Shown here piece after piece: positions 38,056-47,100 of a stretch of 64,000 nt of DNA (position 1 is its first letter; every line of letters starts with the position of its first letter). This stretch comes from Putridiphycobacter sp965230195 (GTDB lineage Bacteria > Bacteroidota > Bacteroidia > Flavobacteriales_D > Crocinitomicaceae). The DNA is taken from positions 4,836,001 through 4,900,000 of the forward strand of contig OZ245997.1 in the NCBI GenBank assembly GCA_965230195.1, written 5' to 3'. The notes beneath the pieces were generated by a model that saw nothing but the letters and a program-made list of their open reading frames with translations, ran no database searches and had not been told where the DNA came from. The position numbers and the translations under genes are program-made.

Positions 38056-38061
38056 AAATTG

Positions 38062-38135
38062 TGGAGCATAGCGGATTCGAACCGCTGACCTCTACACTGC
38101 CAGTGTAGCGCTCTAGCCAACTGAGCTAATGCCCC
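38062..38135 (-). tRNA. tRNA-Ala (anticodon GGC)
   Basis: A full cloverleaf is readable on the minus strand: acceptor GGGGCAT/ATGCTCC (one G-T pair), D arm with AGCTCAGTTGG, anticodon stem CTACA/TGTAG with loop CTGGCAG (anticodon GGC), T arm AGCGG/CCGCT around TTCGAAT, discriminator A. CCA is not encoded. Confidence 0.96.
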
Positions 38136-38151
38136 CTGATAATAGTAGAGG

Positions 38152-38159
38152 CAAAGATA
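38152..38159 (-). promoter_or_regulatory. -7 promoter box of tRNA-Ala
   Basis: Minus strand TATCTTTG, an exact TAnnTTTG Bacteroidota -7 element, 16 bases upstream of the tRNA 5' end. A clear -33 TTG at standard spacing was not found. Confidence 0.75.
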
Positions 38160-38299
38160 ATATCTTTTCCTAAAGATTTTTAGAGAACAATAATTATTTT
38201 ACTTGACTTCATCAGATCTATGCGTCATATCTATCCAAGCATAGTTAAAAACTACATTTACATATTCTATCTATTATAATGCTGAGTTTGTTAAGGAGT

Positions 38300-38701
38300 T
38301 TATATTCTTCCTGTAATTTTTGCCAATCGATAATAGTCTTTAGAGCCTATAAACTTAATGTGGCTACGAATCATATGCAATAATAATTGTTCCGAATCTT
38401 CAAATTCTTCGTCAGCAGAATCAAACTTCTTAGCAAAATTTTGGACATTCATAGTTCCTAAGATATTGCAAATTATCTTCTCTTCAATGGAATTCACTTC
38501 TAATAAAGAATTGTCAAAATAAATACCGCCAGGACAATATCCTGTCTTGAAGGGTATATCCTCAAAACCATTGTGAACTATGCGAATTACAAAGTTCTTT
38601 TCATTACTACAGCAATAGTAACTAGTTCGCCCTCCATCAAGAACACTAACATCTACTAACTCAACAGGAATTACTACTTCTTCTGGTTTAAATTCATCCA
38701 T
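38300..38701 (-). CDS. Hypothetical protein (133 aa)
   Basis: Unrecognised soluble protein. Contains YYCCSNEKNFVIRIVHNGFE with a Cys pair, and an acidic region DEEFEDSEQL, then a helical end. It is isolated between tRNA-Ala (164 bases away) and clpP-like (113 bases away). Confidence 0.5.
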   Translation of the reverse strand: MDEFKPEEVVIPVELVDVSVLDGGRTSYYCCSNEKNFVIRIVHNGFEDIPFKTGYCPGGIYFDNSLLEVNSIEEKIICNILGTMNVQNFAKKFDSADEEFEDSEQLLLHMIRSHIKFIGSKDYYRLAKITGRI

Positions 38702-38814
38702 ATAATTATTTATAATTCAAATATAGACGGTTTTTTTGACCATTGGTGAATAACAAATCAATTCGCGATTTATTCTCCACATACTTAAATATTCTTAGAA
38801 ATTAGTATACGACT

Positions 38815-39480
38815 TTACTCCATACTCCCCTTTTCATCACCATAGAAGCTCACCTCAGCGTCCAGACTATTCATTTTAATCAGATCGGAAGTATCACCTA
38901 ATACTTCATCCACTAATCCAAATTCTTTTGCTTCCAGGGCATTCATGTACCGGTCTCTTTTAAAAAAGGCCTCAATTTCCTGCCAGGTATGTCCGCTGTT
39001 TTTACCCATAATATGAAACAATTGCGTTTGCAAACGCTCCTGTTCACGGGTTGCAATTCGTACATCCTCAGTATACCCCTGGGCTCCCCCACCCGTAGGG
39101 TGCTGATGAATGGTAGCTTGTGCCAGAGCATATCGTTTACCTTTAGCCCCTGAAGTCAGAAGTGCTGTACCCATACTGCCTGAAAAACCAACTGCCACAG
39201 TAGAAACCGGAGCATCAATCATTTGAATGGTGTCGTAGATGGCTAATCCGGCATATACCGATCCTCCGGGAGACTGGATATACATATCAATCTGCTTGTT
39301 AGGATTAACACTATTTAAATAAAGCAATTGAGCCACTACTACATTGGCCACCTGGTCATTAATTGCAGAACCCAGAAAGACAATTCGCTCTTTTAAAAGC
39401 AAACTAAAAATGTCAAAGGCTCTCTCTCCATGGCTATTCTGATCAATAACCATAGGTATTAAATTGGATTGAAAAGTCAT
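38815..39480 (-). CDS. ClpP-family serine protease (divergent paralogue)
   Basis: 221 aa, near the normal ClpP length. The catalytic triad is in place: Ser102 in FSGSMGTALL (usual AASMGAVLL), His125 in ATIHQHPTGG (usual MIHQP), Asp176 in KRDRYMNALEAKEFGLVDEV. The IQSPGGSVYAGLAIYDTIQM segment is typical. The catalytic environment differs from housekeeping ClpP (GSMG, HQHP) and the gene is translationally linked to an 89-aa protein and a sigma factor (3-base gap), so it is likely a dedicated paralogue. Confidence 0.85.
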   Translation of the reverse strand: MTFQSNLIPMVIDQNSHGERAFDIFSLLLKERIVFLGSAINDQVANVVVAQLLYLNSVNPNKQIDMYIQSPGGSVYAGLAIYDTIQMIDAPVSTVAVGFSGSMGTALLTSGAKGKRYALAQATIHQHPTGGGAQGYTEDVRIATREQERLQTQLFHIMGKNSGHTWQEIEAFFKRDRYMNALEAKEFGLVDEVLGDTSDLIKMNSLDAEVSFYGDEKGSME

Positions 39481-39483
39481 AAA

Positions 39484-39753
39484 TTACCGTTTAAAGATGG
39501 ATCGTATTTTATCCTGAAATGATTTGTATTTTGGTGTATTAAAGAGTGTATGTTCCACAGCTTTGATTTCGTCCAAAAGCTTTTCCCGACCATATTGGCG
39601 GACCAAATCATAAGCTGTTTCCTGCCATTGTGCTTTATCTCGTAAAGCAGGGTTTGAAAGTAATCTAGCCTCCATGACAACTCTGTCCTGAACGTTTCCT
39701 TTTTTTAGAAGCCACTGCTCTATTTGTTCTGTTTCAATCAAGGAAGTCCTCAT
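39484..39753 (-). CDS. Small protein of sigma factor/ClpP operon (89 aa)
   Basis: Charged helical cytoplasmic protein without membrane segment; not a standard anti-sigma factor with a zinc motif. Contains the order TEQIEQWLLKKGNVQDRVVM then a short helix and ends FQDKIRSIFKR. Its start overlaps the sigma gene by 20 bases and it ends 3 bases before clpP. May be a cytoplasmic anti-sigma protein or a ClpP substrate/adaptor; this is inference from the operon. Confidence 0.6.
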   Translation of the reverse strand: MRTSLIETEQIEQWLLKKGNVQDRVVMEARLLSNPALRDKAQWQETAYDLVRQYGREKLLDEIKAVEHTLFNTPKYKSFQDKIRSIFKR

Positions 39754-40267
39754 AAGTCAATGCTTTTTGTTTAATTTGATTTCGTACTTTTTCAAGACAT
39801 TTAAATTTCTGAACTGTCGCAGACCTTTCGCTCGAATAACTAAACCTATCAGATAATTGTTTCATTGTTAGTTTTTCGTAATAAAAAGCCTGCAATAAAT
39901 CCATGCACTTCTCTCCGGACTGTTTCAAATAATCCAATAGTTTTTTTGATAATGGCTTTTGCGTTTGCTCCTCCATTAGCTCTATGCTTTCAAGTCCTGA
40001 GAACCGTGCGTTTTTTTTACAGTGCTTAAACCATTGATTTTTGACAATTCCCATCAAGTAAGCTCTTTGGTTAACATCATGTTCAAAGTTCAGATTAACC
40101 AGTTTTTCGTAGTATAAAACAACTGATTCCTGAAAAACTTCCCTGGTTACTTCCAAATCGCCACCATGCTTTTTGATGTACTTTGCCGCATGAGGAAAAA
40201 CCTCTTGATACCATTCGGTTATCACCTCACTACGTGTTTTTGTATTTACTGCTTCAAGTATTAACAT
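39734..40267 (-). CDS. ECF-like sigma-70 family sigma factor (177 aa)
   Basis: Region 2 is seen in EVFQESVVLYYEKLVNLNF and QRAYLMGIVKNQWFKHCKK, the conserved Q-A-Y-L-x-x-I-x-x-N-x-W helix; region 4 in FYYEKLTMKQLSDRFSYSSE then VQKFKCLEKVRNQI, a helix-turn-helix. Length fits ECF type. First gene of a three-gene operon with the 89-aa protein and ClpP paralogue. Promoter not assigned; the 117-bp repeats begin 147 bases upstream. Confidence 0.82.
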   Translation of the reverse strand: MLILEAVNTKTRSEVITEWYQEVFPHAAKYIKKHGGDLEVTREVFQESVVLYYEKLVNLNFEHDVNQRAYLMGIVKNQWFKHCKKNARFSGLESIELMEEQTQKPLSKKLLDYLKQSGEKCMDLLQAFYYEKLTMKQLSDRFSYSSERSATVQKFKCLEKVRNQIKQKALTYEDFLD

Positions 40268-40413
40268 ACTTTTTATCTTTTACCAGTATATTCCCTTTCA
40301 TACACTAATATCACCCAAAATTTTCACTTTTTTTCTTCAAATTGAATTTATTTGATTTTTTAAATAAGACAATGGGAGATATTAATCTTTGAAATTCGTC
40401 TGCTGACTATACT

Positions 40414-40764
40414 GGATTACCTCTGGTGATCCAGTGCGGAACAAGGTCGAAATATTAAGTCCGGTCTCTTCGAGACTTGGACTTTTGTGTCTTTACGCTT
40501 ACCTGAATGAATTCAGGACGCGAAAATATTGGATTACCTCCGGTGATCCAGTGCAAAACAAGGTCGAAATATCAAGCCCGGTCTCTCCGAGACTTGGGCT
40601 TTTGTGTCTTTACGCTTACCTGAATGAATTCAGTGTGACAAAATATTGGATTACCTTCGGTGATCCAGTGCAGAACAAGGTCAAAATATTAAGCCCGGTC
40701 TCTTTGAGACTTGGGCTTTTGTGTCTTTCCACTTACCTGAATGAATTCAGGGCGCGAAAAAACA
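40414..40764. repeat. Three tandem 117-bp repeats with hairpins
   Basis: Units begin at GGATTACC at 40414, 40531 and 40648, an exact 117-bp period with about 90 percent identity between units. Each unit contains three inverted repeats: GGATTACC/GGTGATCC, an AAGCCC/GGGCTT stem enclosing GTCTC/GAGAC, and CCTGAA/TTCAGG around TGAA. The unit is a multiple of 3, so an open frame runs through all copies, but this looks accidental. The array lies between the sigma operon and tRNA-Val. Possibly structured RNA or REP-like DNA. Confidence 0.9.
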
Positions 40765-40792
40765 CAAAAGCCCAGTGCAATGCACCAGGCTT
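40757..40792 (-). terminator. Terminator of tRNA-Val
   Basis: Minus strand hairpin AAGCC(T)GGTGCA / TGCACTGGGCTT (40768-40792) followed by TTGTGTTTTTT. Fourteen bases past the tRNA-Val 3' end. Its terminal AAGCC/GGCTT arms match those of the hairpin in the nearby 117-bp repeats. Confidence 0.8.
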
Positions 40793-40805
40793 CAATATTC
40801 TCTAG

Positions 40806-40880
40806 TGGGCTATACTGGATTCGAACCAGTGACTTCCACCCTGTCAAGATGACACTCTAAACCAACTGAGTTAATAGCCC
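40806..40880 (-). tRNA. tRNA-Val (anticodon GAC)
   Basis: Minus strand cloverleaf: acceptor GGGCTAT/ATAGCCC perfect, D arm ACTCAGTTGGTTTAGAGT, anticodon stem TCATC/GGTGG (two G-T pairs), loop TTGACAG giving anticodon GAC, T arm ACTGG/CCAGT around TTCGAAT, discriminator A. CCA is not encoded. Confidence 0.93.
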
Positions 40881-40895
40881 AAAAATTTGATGGGG

Positions 40896-40903
40896 CAAAT
40901 ATA
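40896..40903 (-). promoter_or_regulatory. -7 promoter box of tRNA-Val
   Basis: Minus strand TATATTTG, a TAnnTTTG element 15 bases upstream of the tRNA 5' end, the same spacing as for tRNA-Ala. Confidence 0.75.
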
Positions 40904-40969
40904 ATAGGTTTTAAATTAATCATGATACTTTAATTTTGGAAAAGTGAAGTATAAATCAAGAATCCAAAC

Positions 40970-41935
40970 CTAAAAATACAACGGAACCATTTTAAACCCT
41001 TCCACACGATTATACTCCAATGCTGGAAATGGTACCTTCAAATGGTTTATCCCTTTAAAAATAAGACCCAACCATTTTTTATTGGTCTTGATTTTTGAAA
41101 AATCCACATCCAAGGAAAAGAGATATTGACGGTATCGCTCAAGATGTGGAAAAGGCTCTCCCTGATAGAAAGTTGGATTGTGAAATTCATAGATCATTCC
41201 ATTTGCACTATAACCAAAAGCTATATTTAACCATCCCGGTACTTTTTTTATCCCTGTCATAGATTGGATGTTACCCGAAAGCCAATAGGTATGTCCATTA
41301 TAATCATAGAAAAATCGTTCAAAATGATTTTCGCCTAAAAAGCTATGGTACTCGGGATAAATACTCGGTGAATAAGAGAATTTCATCACAAATAGTTGCT
41401 GGTCAAAAATAAGTTCCTGCGAAACAAAAAGTGCACTTCCTCCGGCATTGGCAATCATATCACTCCATGAAAATCCCCAACCTTCATATAAGCCATCAAA
41501 AATTTCAATTGGTGTTTGGAACACTAAACCAATTGGGCCTCCAAAAAGTAATGCTTTGCCCTTTTTAACCCCGGCTCTTCTCAACGCATAATAAGCAGCA
41601 TAGCTTTGTTTATACGCAGTAAAAGCATGTCCACCTTTATCAATTTGTAAATACCCTTTGGAATCGTCATAAAAATGGAATTGAACTCTGTCGTGGTCTT
41701 TATACCAGATGAATTCCAAAAAAGATAAACCCAGTGCATAGGAACCAGTTTCTATACCGATTGCCGCAGCCAACTTTTTCTTATTAAGTGTATCAGGATA
41801 CTGATAGTTGAATGGTGGTGAATGCTGAGCAGAAGATTGTTTTGCAGTTAATGAAAAGCTAAAAAATAAAAACCATGCTAAAATACAGGTCCAGATATTC
41901 TGCCTCTGAGGGATATTCAGTTTTTTCATTTCCAA
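40970..41935 (-). CDS. DUF2279 (YfiM-like) exported protein
   Basis: 321 aa with an N-terminal signal helix (ILAWFLFFSFSLTAKQSSAQ). The DUF2279 core is clear: KGGHAFTAYKQSYAAYYALR then GGPIGLVFQTPIEIFDGLYE and W-G-F-S-W-S-D-M-I-A-N-A-G-G, followed by YPEYHSFLGENHF and DYNGHTYWLSG. The family is predicted periplasmic or outer-membrane associated; function not established. C-terminal half has beta-strand character. Confidence 0.83.
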   Translation of the reverse strand: MEMKKLNIPQRQNIWTCILAWFLFFSFSLTAKQSSAQHSPPFNYQYPDTLNKKKLAAAIGIETGSYALGLSFLEFIWYKDHDRVQFHFYDDSKGYLQIDKGGHAFTAYKQSYAAYYALRRAGVKKGKALLFGGPIGLVFQTPIEIFDGLYEGWGFSWSDMIANAGGSALFVSQELIFDQQLFVMKFSYSPSIYPEYHSFLGENHFERFFYDYNGHTYWLSGNIQSMTGIKKVPGWLNIAFGYSANGMIYEFHNPTFYQGEPFPHLERYRQYLFSLDVDFSKIKTNKKWLGLIFKGINHLKVPFPALEYNRVEGFKMVPLYF

Positions 41936-42465
41936 AAAATATACTTTTGACCGAATGATCTGTTCAACTTAATCAAACGGTATAATATGTCATTGTAAAA
42001 TACACCGACTTTTATCACGGGTTGCCTATGTTATGTTAAGGTTTTATTAATTTAGGATGATTGAAAAGTGCAACAATTATGCTGTATTTCATATTTACTA
42101 ACCTTCTTTACAAAAATCAATTTTCACAGCTAATGTTTTCCTTTCTTGTTCTTCTGCATTTATCTGGCTCAAAATGAGAAATTCTTCTTCAATAGATTAA
42201 GTATATTAGGAATATTTTTCAATATATCACGGGGTTAGTCTGCTTATCTAAATATACATTTTTTCTGCTTAGTCCCAATACCAGCCTCTAGTTATTGCCC
42301 AGCTGGCAATTGGTAATTTTGTAGTTCTGATTAATATATAATTAAGCAGAGAAGTTATCTTGGAGATGAAATTCATAAGCTAATAAGAGAATAAGGATGG
42401 TAAAACTCTGAAGGCAAATGACCAAAACAACAGAAATTAAAAGAGATACTCAGCTCTAGAAAAAA
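41936..42465. other. 530-base gap without recognisable gene
   Basis: AT-rich spacer between two minus-strand genes. I find no tRNA, no convincing ORF and no strong repeat. It should contain the promoter of the DUF2279 gene, but no clear TAnnTTTG element on the minus strand could be assigned. Confidence 0.6.
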
Positions 42466-44010
42466 TCACTTCTCTACATTTGCAAATTTTGAAATCACTT
42501 CTTCCCTGCTGGAGACTTCAAGCTTCTGATATAATTTTTTGATGTGGTATTTTACAGTGTTCACAGAAATATGAAGTCTCTCCGCAATCTCCTTATTCGT
42601 GACTCCATCAATCAATAAGGGTACGATCTGACGTTCCCTGGAATTCAATGGAATGTTTTCTTTTTCCTTTTTTAAACGTTCCAGTAGTCGTAAAATCTCT
42701 TGGCGAATAAAGATATTTTCCTTGTTTAACGCCCTTAACCTGCTGATATACCAAACCAAACCTCCTAAAAGTAAAAATATGATGGCGGAAGAAAATAGTA
42801 GAATATTCCTTCTAATCATTAAATCTTCTTGTCTTTTAATCCTTGATAAGGTATCTTTTCTTTTGATTTCAAGACGTAAAACGGCTTTGGCCTGTGCTTT
42901 GATGTTCTTTTCCTGCAAATTTACTTTGCTCAGACTATCTAATACTTCATCATAATATTCAGCCAGAAATAGGTTTTGCGTTTTGAACGCTGTTTTTTTT
43001 TGTAGGTTGAAGTAGTTCTTTTGGACTAAATAATTGGCTTCGGTGATGAGCAAAGGATCAACCTCATTCAAAACCTGCTTTGCTAAATCAATTTGTTCTA
43101 TGGCTAGATGGCACTCCACAAGATCAAGGGCAGCTGATATTGGATAGATTTCGTTCTTCAAGGCATAGGGGTTATGCCTGATATCCATTTTGTTTTTTAG
43201 CAGAGGTATTGCCTTATGGTATTCTCCGAGAGCGAGATATGATTCCCCCTTATTGCCATCAACAAGCGCACTTAAATAGGCGCGTTCCTCTGGGTTATCT
43301 TTTGTATACGCCCGCCAGTACATTTTGGCTTGATCAAAAAATAAAATGGCAGAGTCTTTTTCCTTTAATTGAATGTAACATAAGCCTATATTATTACACA
43401 TATGCCCCAGCATACTACTTCTTCTTTCCTTAGGCAAGTTTTTTTGTTTTTCGTACTTACTTTTATAGGCCTCCAAGGCTTCACTATACCTGCCTAAATT
43501 ATAATAGTAATTCCCCAAATGTCTGTATTCAAAAAGGTTTCGGTCAAATGCTGGAAAGGTGGTTTGCATCTTTTTCCGGTAAATGATGGCTTCTTCAAAC
43601 AAGCCCACGGAAGCATAAAAGTGTGAGAGTTCATAATAAAAGGAAGCTTCTAATTCATTGGTGCAGTCTTCAGGAGCAAAATTATCATAGATGTATTGAA
43701 ATTTTTGAAGGACTTCGCTTGTATCGTAAACGGTGTAGTATTGATATAAGAAATCTATCTTGACATTAAAATAGCATTTGTACTGCTTTACCTTTGACTG
43801 ACCAATATCCATGACCTTTGCAAGGGAATCTATAATTTCAGACAGCACTTGCTTATGATATTCTTGTGGTGTTTGTTCATCAAAATGCAAAGTGGGTGTA
43901 ATGGCATAAACCTTCGCCAATACACTATCTTTTTCCGATCTGTTATTTTCTAAAAAATGGCAGGAAGTCAATAGAAGGCACGCAACGCCTATTGCCAGAA
44001 TTCTTAGCAT
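42466..44010 (-). CDS. TPR-containing LuxR-family regulator, membrane lipoprotein-like
   Basis: ATG at 44010 gives a lipoprotein-type start (MLRILAIGVACLLLTSC); the reading from 44088 adds 26 non-signal codons. The middle (residues about 80-370) consists of TPR-like helix pairs (NYYYNLGRYSEALEAYKSKY, EESYLALGEYHKAIPLL). A membrane helix follows (ILLFSSAIIFLLLGGLVWYI), then a coiled coil and a C-terminal LuxR HTH: LNSRERQIVPLLIDGVTNKE then AERLHISVNTVKYHIKKLYQ. This is a common Bacteroidota layout of membrane-bound regulators sensing periplasmic signals. Divergent from the beta-helix surface gene. Confidence 0.85.
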   Translation of the reverse strand: MLRILAIGVACLLLTSCHFLENNRSEKDSVLAKVYAITPTLHFDEQTPQEYHKQVLSEIIDSLAKVMDIGQSKVKQYKCYFNVKIDFLYQYYTVYDTSEVLQKFQYIYDNFAPEDCTNELEASFYYELSHFYASVGLFEEAIIYRKKMQTTFPAFDRNLFEYRHLGNYYYNLGRYSEALEAYKSKYEKQKNLPKERRSSMLGHMCNNIGLCYIQLKEKDSAILFFDQAKMYWRAYTKDNPEERAYLSALVDGNKGESYLALGEYHKAIPLLKNKMDIRHNPYALKNEIYPISAALDLVECHLAIEQIDLAKQVLNEVDPLLITEANYLVQKNYFNLQKKTAFKTQNLFLAEYYDEVLDSLSKVNLQEKNIKAQAKAVLRLEIKRKDTLSRIKRQEDLMIRRNILLFSSAIIFLLLGGLVWYISRLRALNKENIFIRQEILRLLERLKKEKENIPLNSRERQIVPLLIDGVTNKEIAERLHISVNTVKYHIKKLYQKLEVSSREEVISKFANVEK

Positions 44011-44167
44011 AGCCTCTTTTTCGTTTAAAATAATAAATCTATGGGGATTTACAATGGATTGATCTCGAGTAGAAGGCCCTAGCACCAAAAACTACCCGTT
44101 TACTACCCGCTATTTTGTTGGTTATTTTTCGCATTAACTCTAATTTTCAAGTTCAAAATAACGAGAC

Positions 44168-47100
44168 ATGAAAAACTTTACTTTTTTATTTTGTTCTATT
44201 CTTCCCTGGTACTTAACTGCCCAGACAATCCACGTCGACCAAACGGCTTCCGGAAGTAATGACGGCACTACATGGATTAACGCCTATACTTCCGTTCAAA
44301 CTGCAGTGAATAATGCTAATGCCGGAGATACCATTTTGATAGCCCAGGGTATCTACCGGGAAGGCACAGAAATTCAAATTACAAATTCACTCATTATTCG
44401 TGGGGGCTACCCCCATGGCGGTGGTGCACAGAATGTCCAAGCCAATGAAACCGTGTTAGATGGCAAGCACCGGCATCGCGTCATCCGGTCAACTCATATC
44501 ACTGATACACTTTACATGGAAGGGTTAACCATAAAAAATGGAAATGTCCATGGAACCAACAACGCTTCCCGAGGAGCGGGCATCTATACCTCAGGGCCTT
44601 TGCACGCCAAGGCCTGTCACATCACCAATAATGTGGCCACTGGAGAATTGCATGCTCAAGGTGGTGGTATTCGTGGAACGGCCATTATCTTGACCAATTG
44701 CAAAATCACGTGTAATAGGGCTGTTGTTGACGGTAATTCTCAAGCCGTTGCTGAGGGAGGAGGTATTTTTGGATTTCCCTTGACCTTAATCAACTGCCAG
44801 ATCAGCGGAAACAGGGCAATCGCCAGTAAAGCTATTGGTAATACTACTGTAGAGGCTCATGGCGGTGGTATTTACTGCTCAACATTTGCCTCATTAACCA
44901 ATTGTCAGGTGAGCCACAATATGGCCTGTAGTTTAAATTCTTCATTTTCTGGTTCCGCTTTTGCTTCTGGAGGTGGTATCCTCGGATTGTCCATCACTAT
45001 GACCAATACGCAAGTGAACCATAATATAGCTGTTGCTAATTCCACTACACCAGGTTCGTCCATTGCAGCTGCTGGTGGCATTTATGGAACAACCGTCTTG
45101 AATAATAGCGTTCTATGGGGCAATACCATAGTGGAATATGGCACATCTACGGCGAATGAGCATCTCAATGGAACTTTAACCGCCAACCACAGCGTCATTA
45201 AAGCTCAAAACCCTTCAGGAACAGGCAATATAGATGCTACCGTGGCTAATTTTGAAACTGACAATTTTATAGATGCTGCTAATGGTAACTTAGGACCAAC
45301 GCCCACGTCTGTGCTCATCAATGCCGGAAATAATACTTATTTACCAGCTGACACCTATGATGTAGATAATGACGGAAACGCTACAGAAACCATTCCATTA
45401 TCGTTGAGTGGTTTCAATCGTACTGTTGGGTCTTCAGTAGATATCGGTGTTTTAGAATCCAATTTTAGTGGAAAAAATTACAATACCAGCGCCAATGCCT
45501 ACTTTTTTGATGAAAACAATTCTGCTGCCACGCAAGATGGGTTAAGCTGGGCAACAGCCTTCAGCAGATTAGACGACTATTTTCACATTCAGAATACTAG
45601 CAATCTTGATTCCATTTATTTAGCAAAGGGAAAGTACCCCATCAGCGGCACCTTGATTTTTTCATCAGATATCAATATTGTAGGGGGATATAATGCGACT
45701 ACAGGAGCAGTAGAACCTTTTGCACGCAGCGCCTTAGATGTACAGCACAATGGACGTGTTATTTTGGCGCAACAAAACCTTGATCTTACTAGTACCAATG
45801 TTATGAATGGTTTACTGACTACTGTAGGCGCATTATTCGGATCGTATGGTGGTGGCATTTATTGCCCAACGGGATCCACTACCTTAACCAAGTGCCAAGT
45901 GAGTGGTAACCAAGTCCTGCATTACAATGATAACAATAACGTACAGGTATATGGTGGTGGTATATATGGGCAGACTATCAACTTAACCAACAGTCGAGTC
46001 AATTGTAATGCCGCTGTGGGTATTTATAGGCTGTCTACTGTCAGTGTTTATGGTGGTGGCATCTATGGAACATCCATCAACATGACTAATAGCCAGATTA
46101 CGGATAACATTGCACGTGGATTTGGCCTCGACGATAATGGATCCGCCAGTACTATGTATGGTGGAGGGGTTTATACCAATGGTTCGGGCCTTGCCACCTT
46201 AACCAATAGTCAAGTTAACGACAATACAGTTTTTATTCCTCCTTTTACTTCCCCTTCCATGGGGGGAGGAGGAATTTGGGGCACTACAACCTTAAATAAC
46301 AGTGTATTGTGGGGCAATACTAAGATCGTAAATGGCATGAGCGTCCCCAATGAACATCAGCCTAACTTTGCAGGTAGCTTGACCGTGAGCCACAGTGTTG
46401 TCAAAAATCAAAATCCTTCCGGGATCAGTAATATCAATGCGACCAGTCCTAATTTTGATGCCAATAATTTTGTAAATGCTCCTCACGGCAATTTTGAATT
46501 GACTTCCACTTCTGTGCTCCGCAATGCGGGCAATATCAGTTATTTGCCTGCAGACACCTTCGATTTGGACATGGATGACGATACCATCGAGCTATTACCT
46601 ATAGATTTTAACGGCATGCCAAGGCTCAACCAATGCGAGGTAGATATAGGAATTTACGAGCAGCAGGCTCCATGGGGTACAAGTATAGCGGATACTGCTC
46701 AATGTGATGATGGTCAGGCACTCACGCTCAACGGCATAGGAAACAGTTTACAGTGGCACTCTGATAACGGGCTTAGTAATTTATTGGGACAGGGGAACCT
46801 ATTTAATACCGGTATTTTGCCGGTGGGTAATACAACCTACTATACCTCGGATAGTGCGTTTAATTGCCCAAGACATTTGGTAGACAGCGTAACGGTTACA
46901 ATTTATGATTTACCCATTTTAGATCTCGGACAAGATACAACCTATTGCTTTGGGGACAGTGTCCTTTTGGATGCCGGGACTGGATTTAATTATAGCTGGA
47001 ATACAATGGCGAACTCTCAAAGCATCTACGTCACACAGGGGACCTATCATGTCCTTGTTACTGATGCGAATAATTGCCAAAATAATGATACCATTTTGAT

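Noticed and set aside
40411..40422. Short identity CTATACTGGATT shared by the first 117-bp unit and the tRNA-Val 3' end, as a possible att site
   Set aside because: Only 12 bases, not extended into the rest of the tRNA, and no integrase or element boundary in the region.
40434..40805. Open frame of 123 aa with three repeated segments
   Set aside because: It runs through the 117-bp repeats, whose length is a multiple of three, and ends close to the tRNA terminator. The hairpins explain the structure better than a protein.
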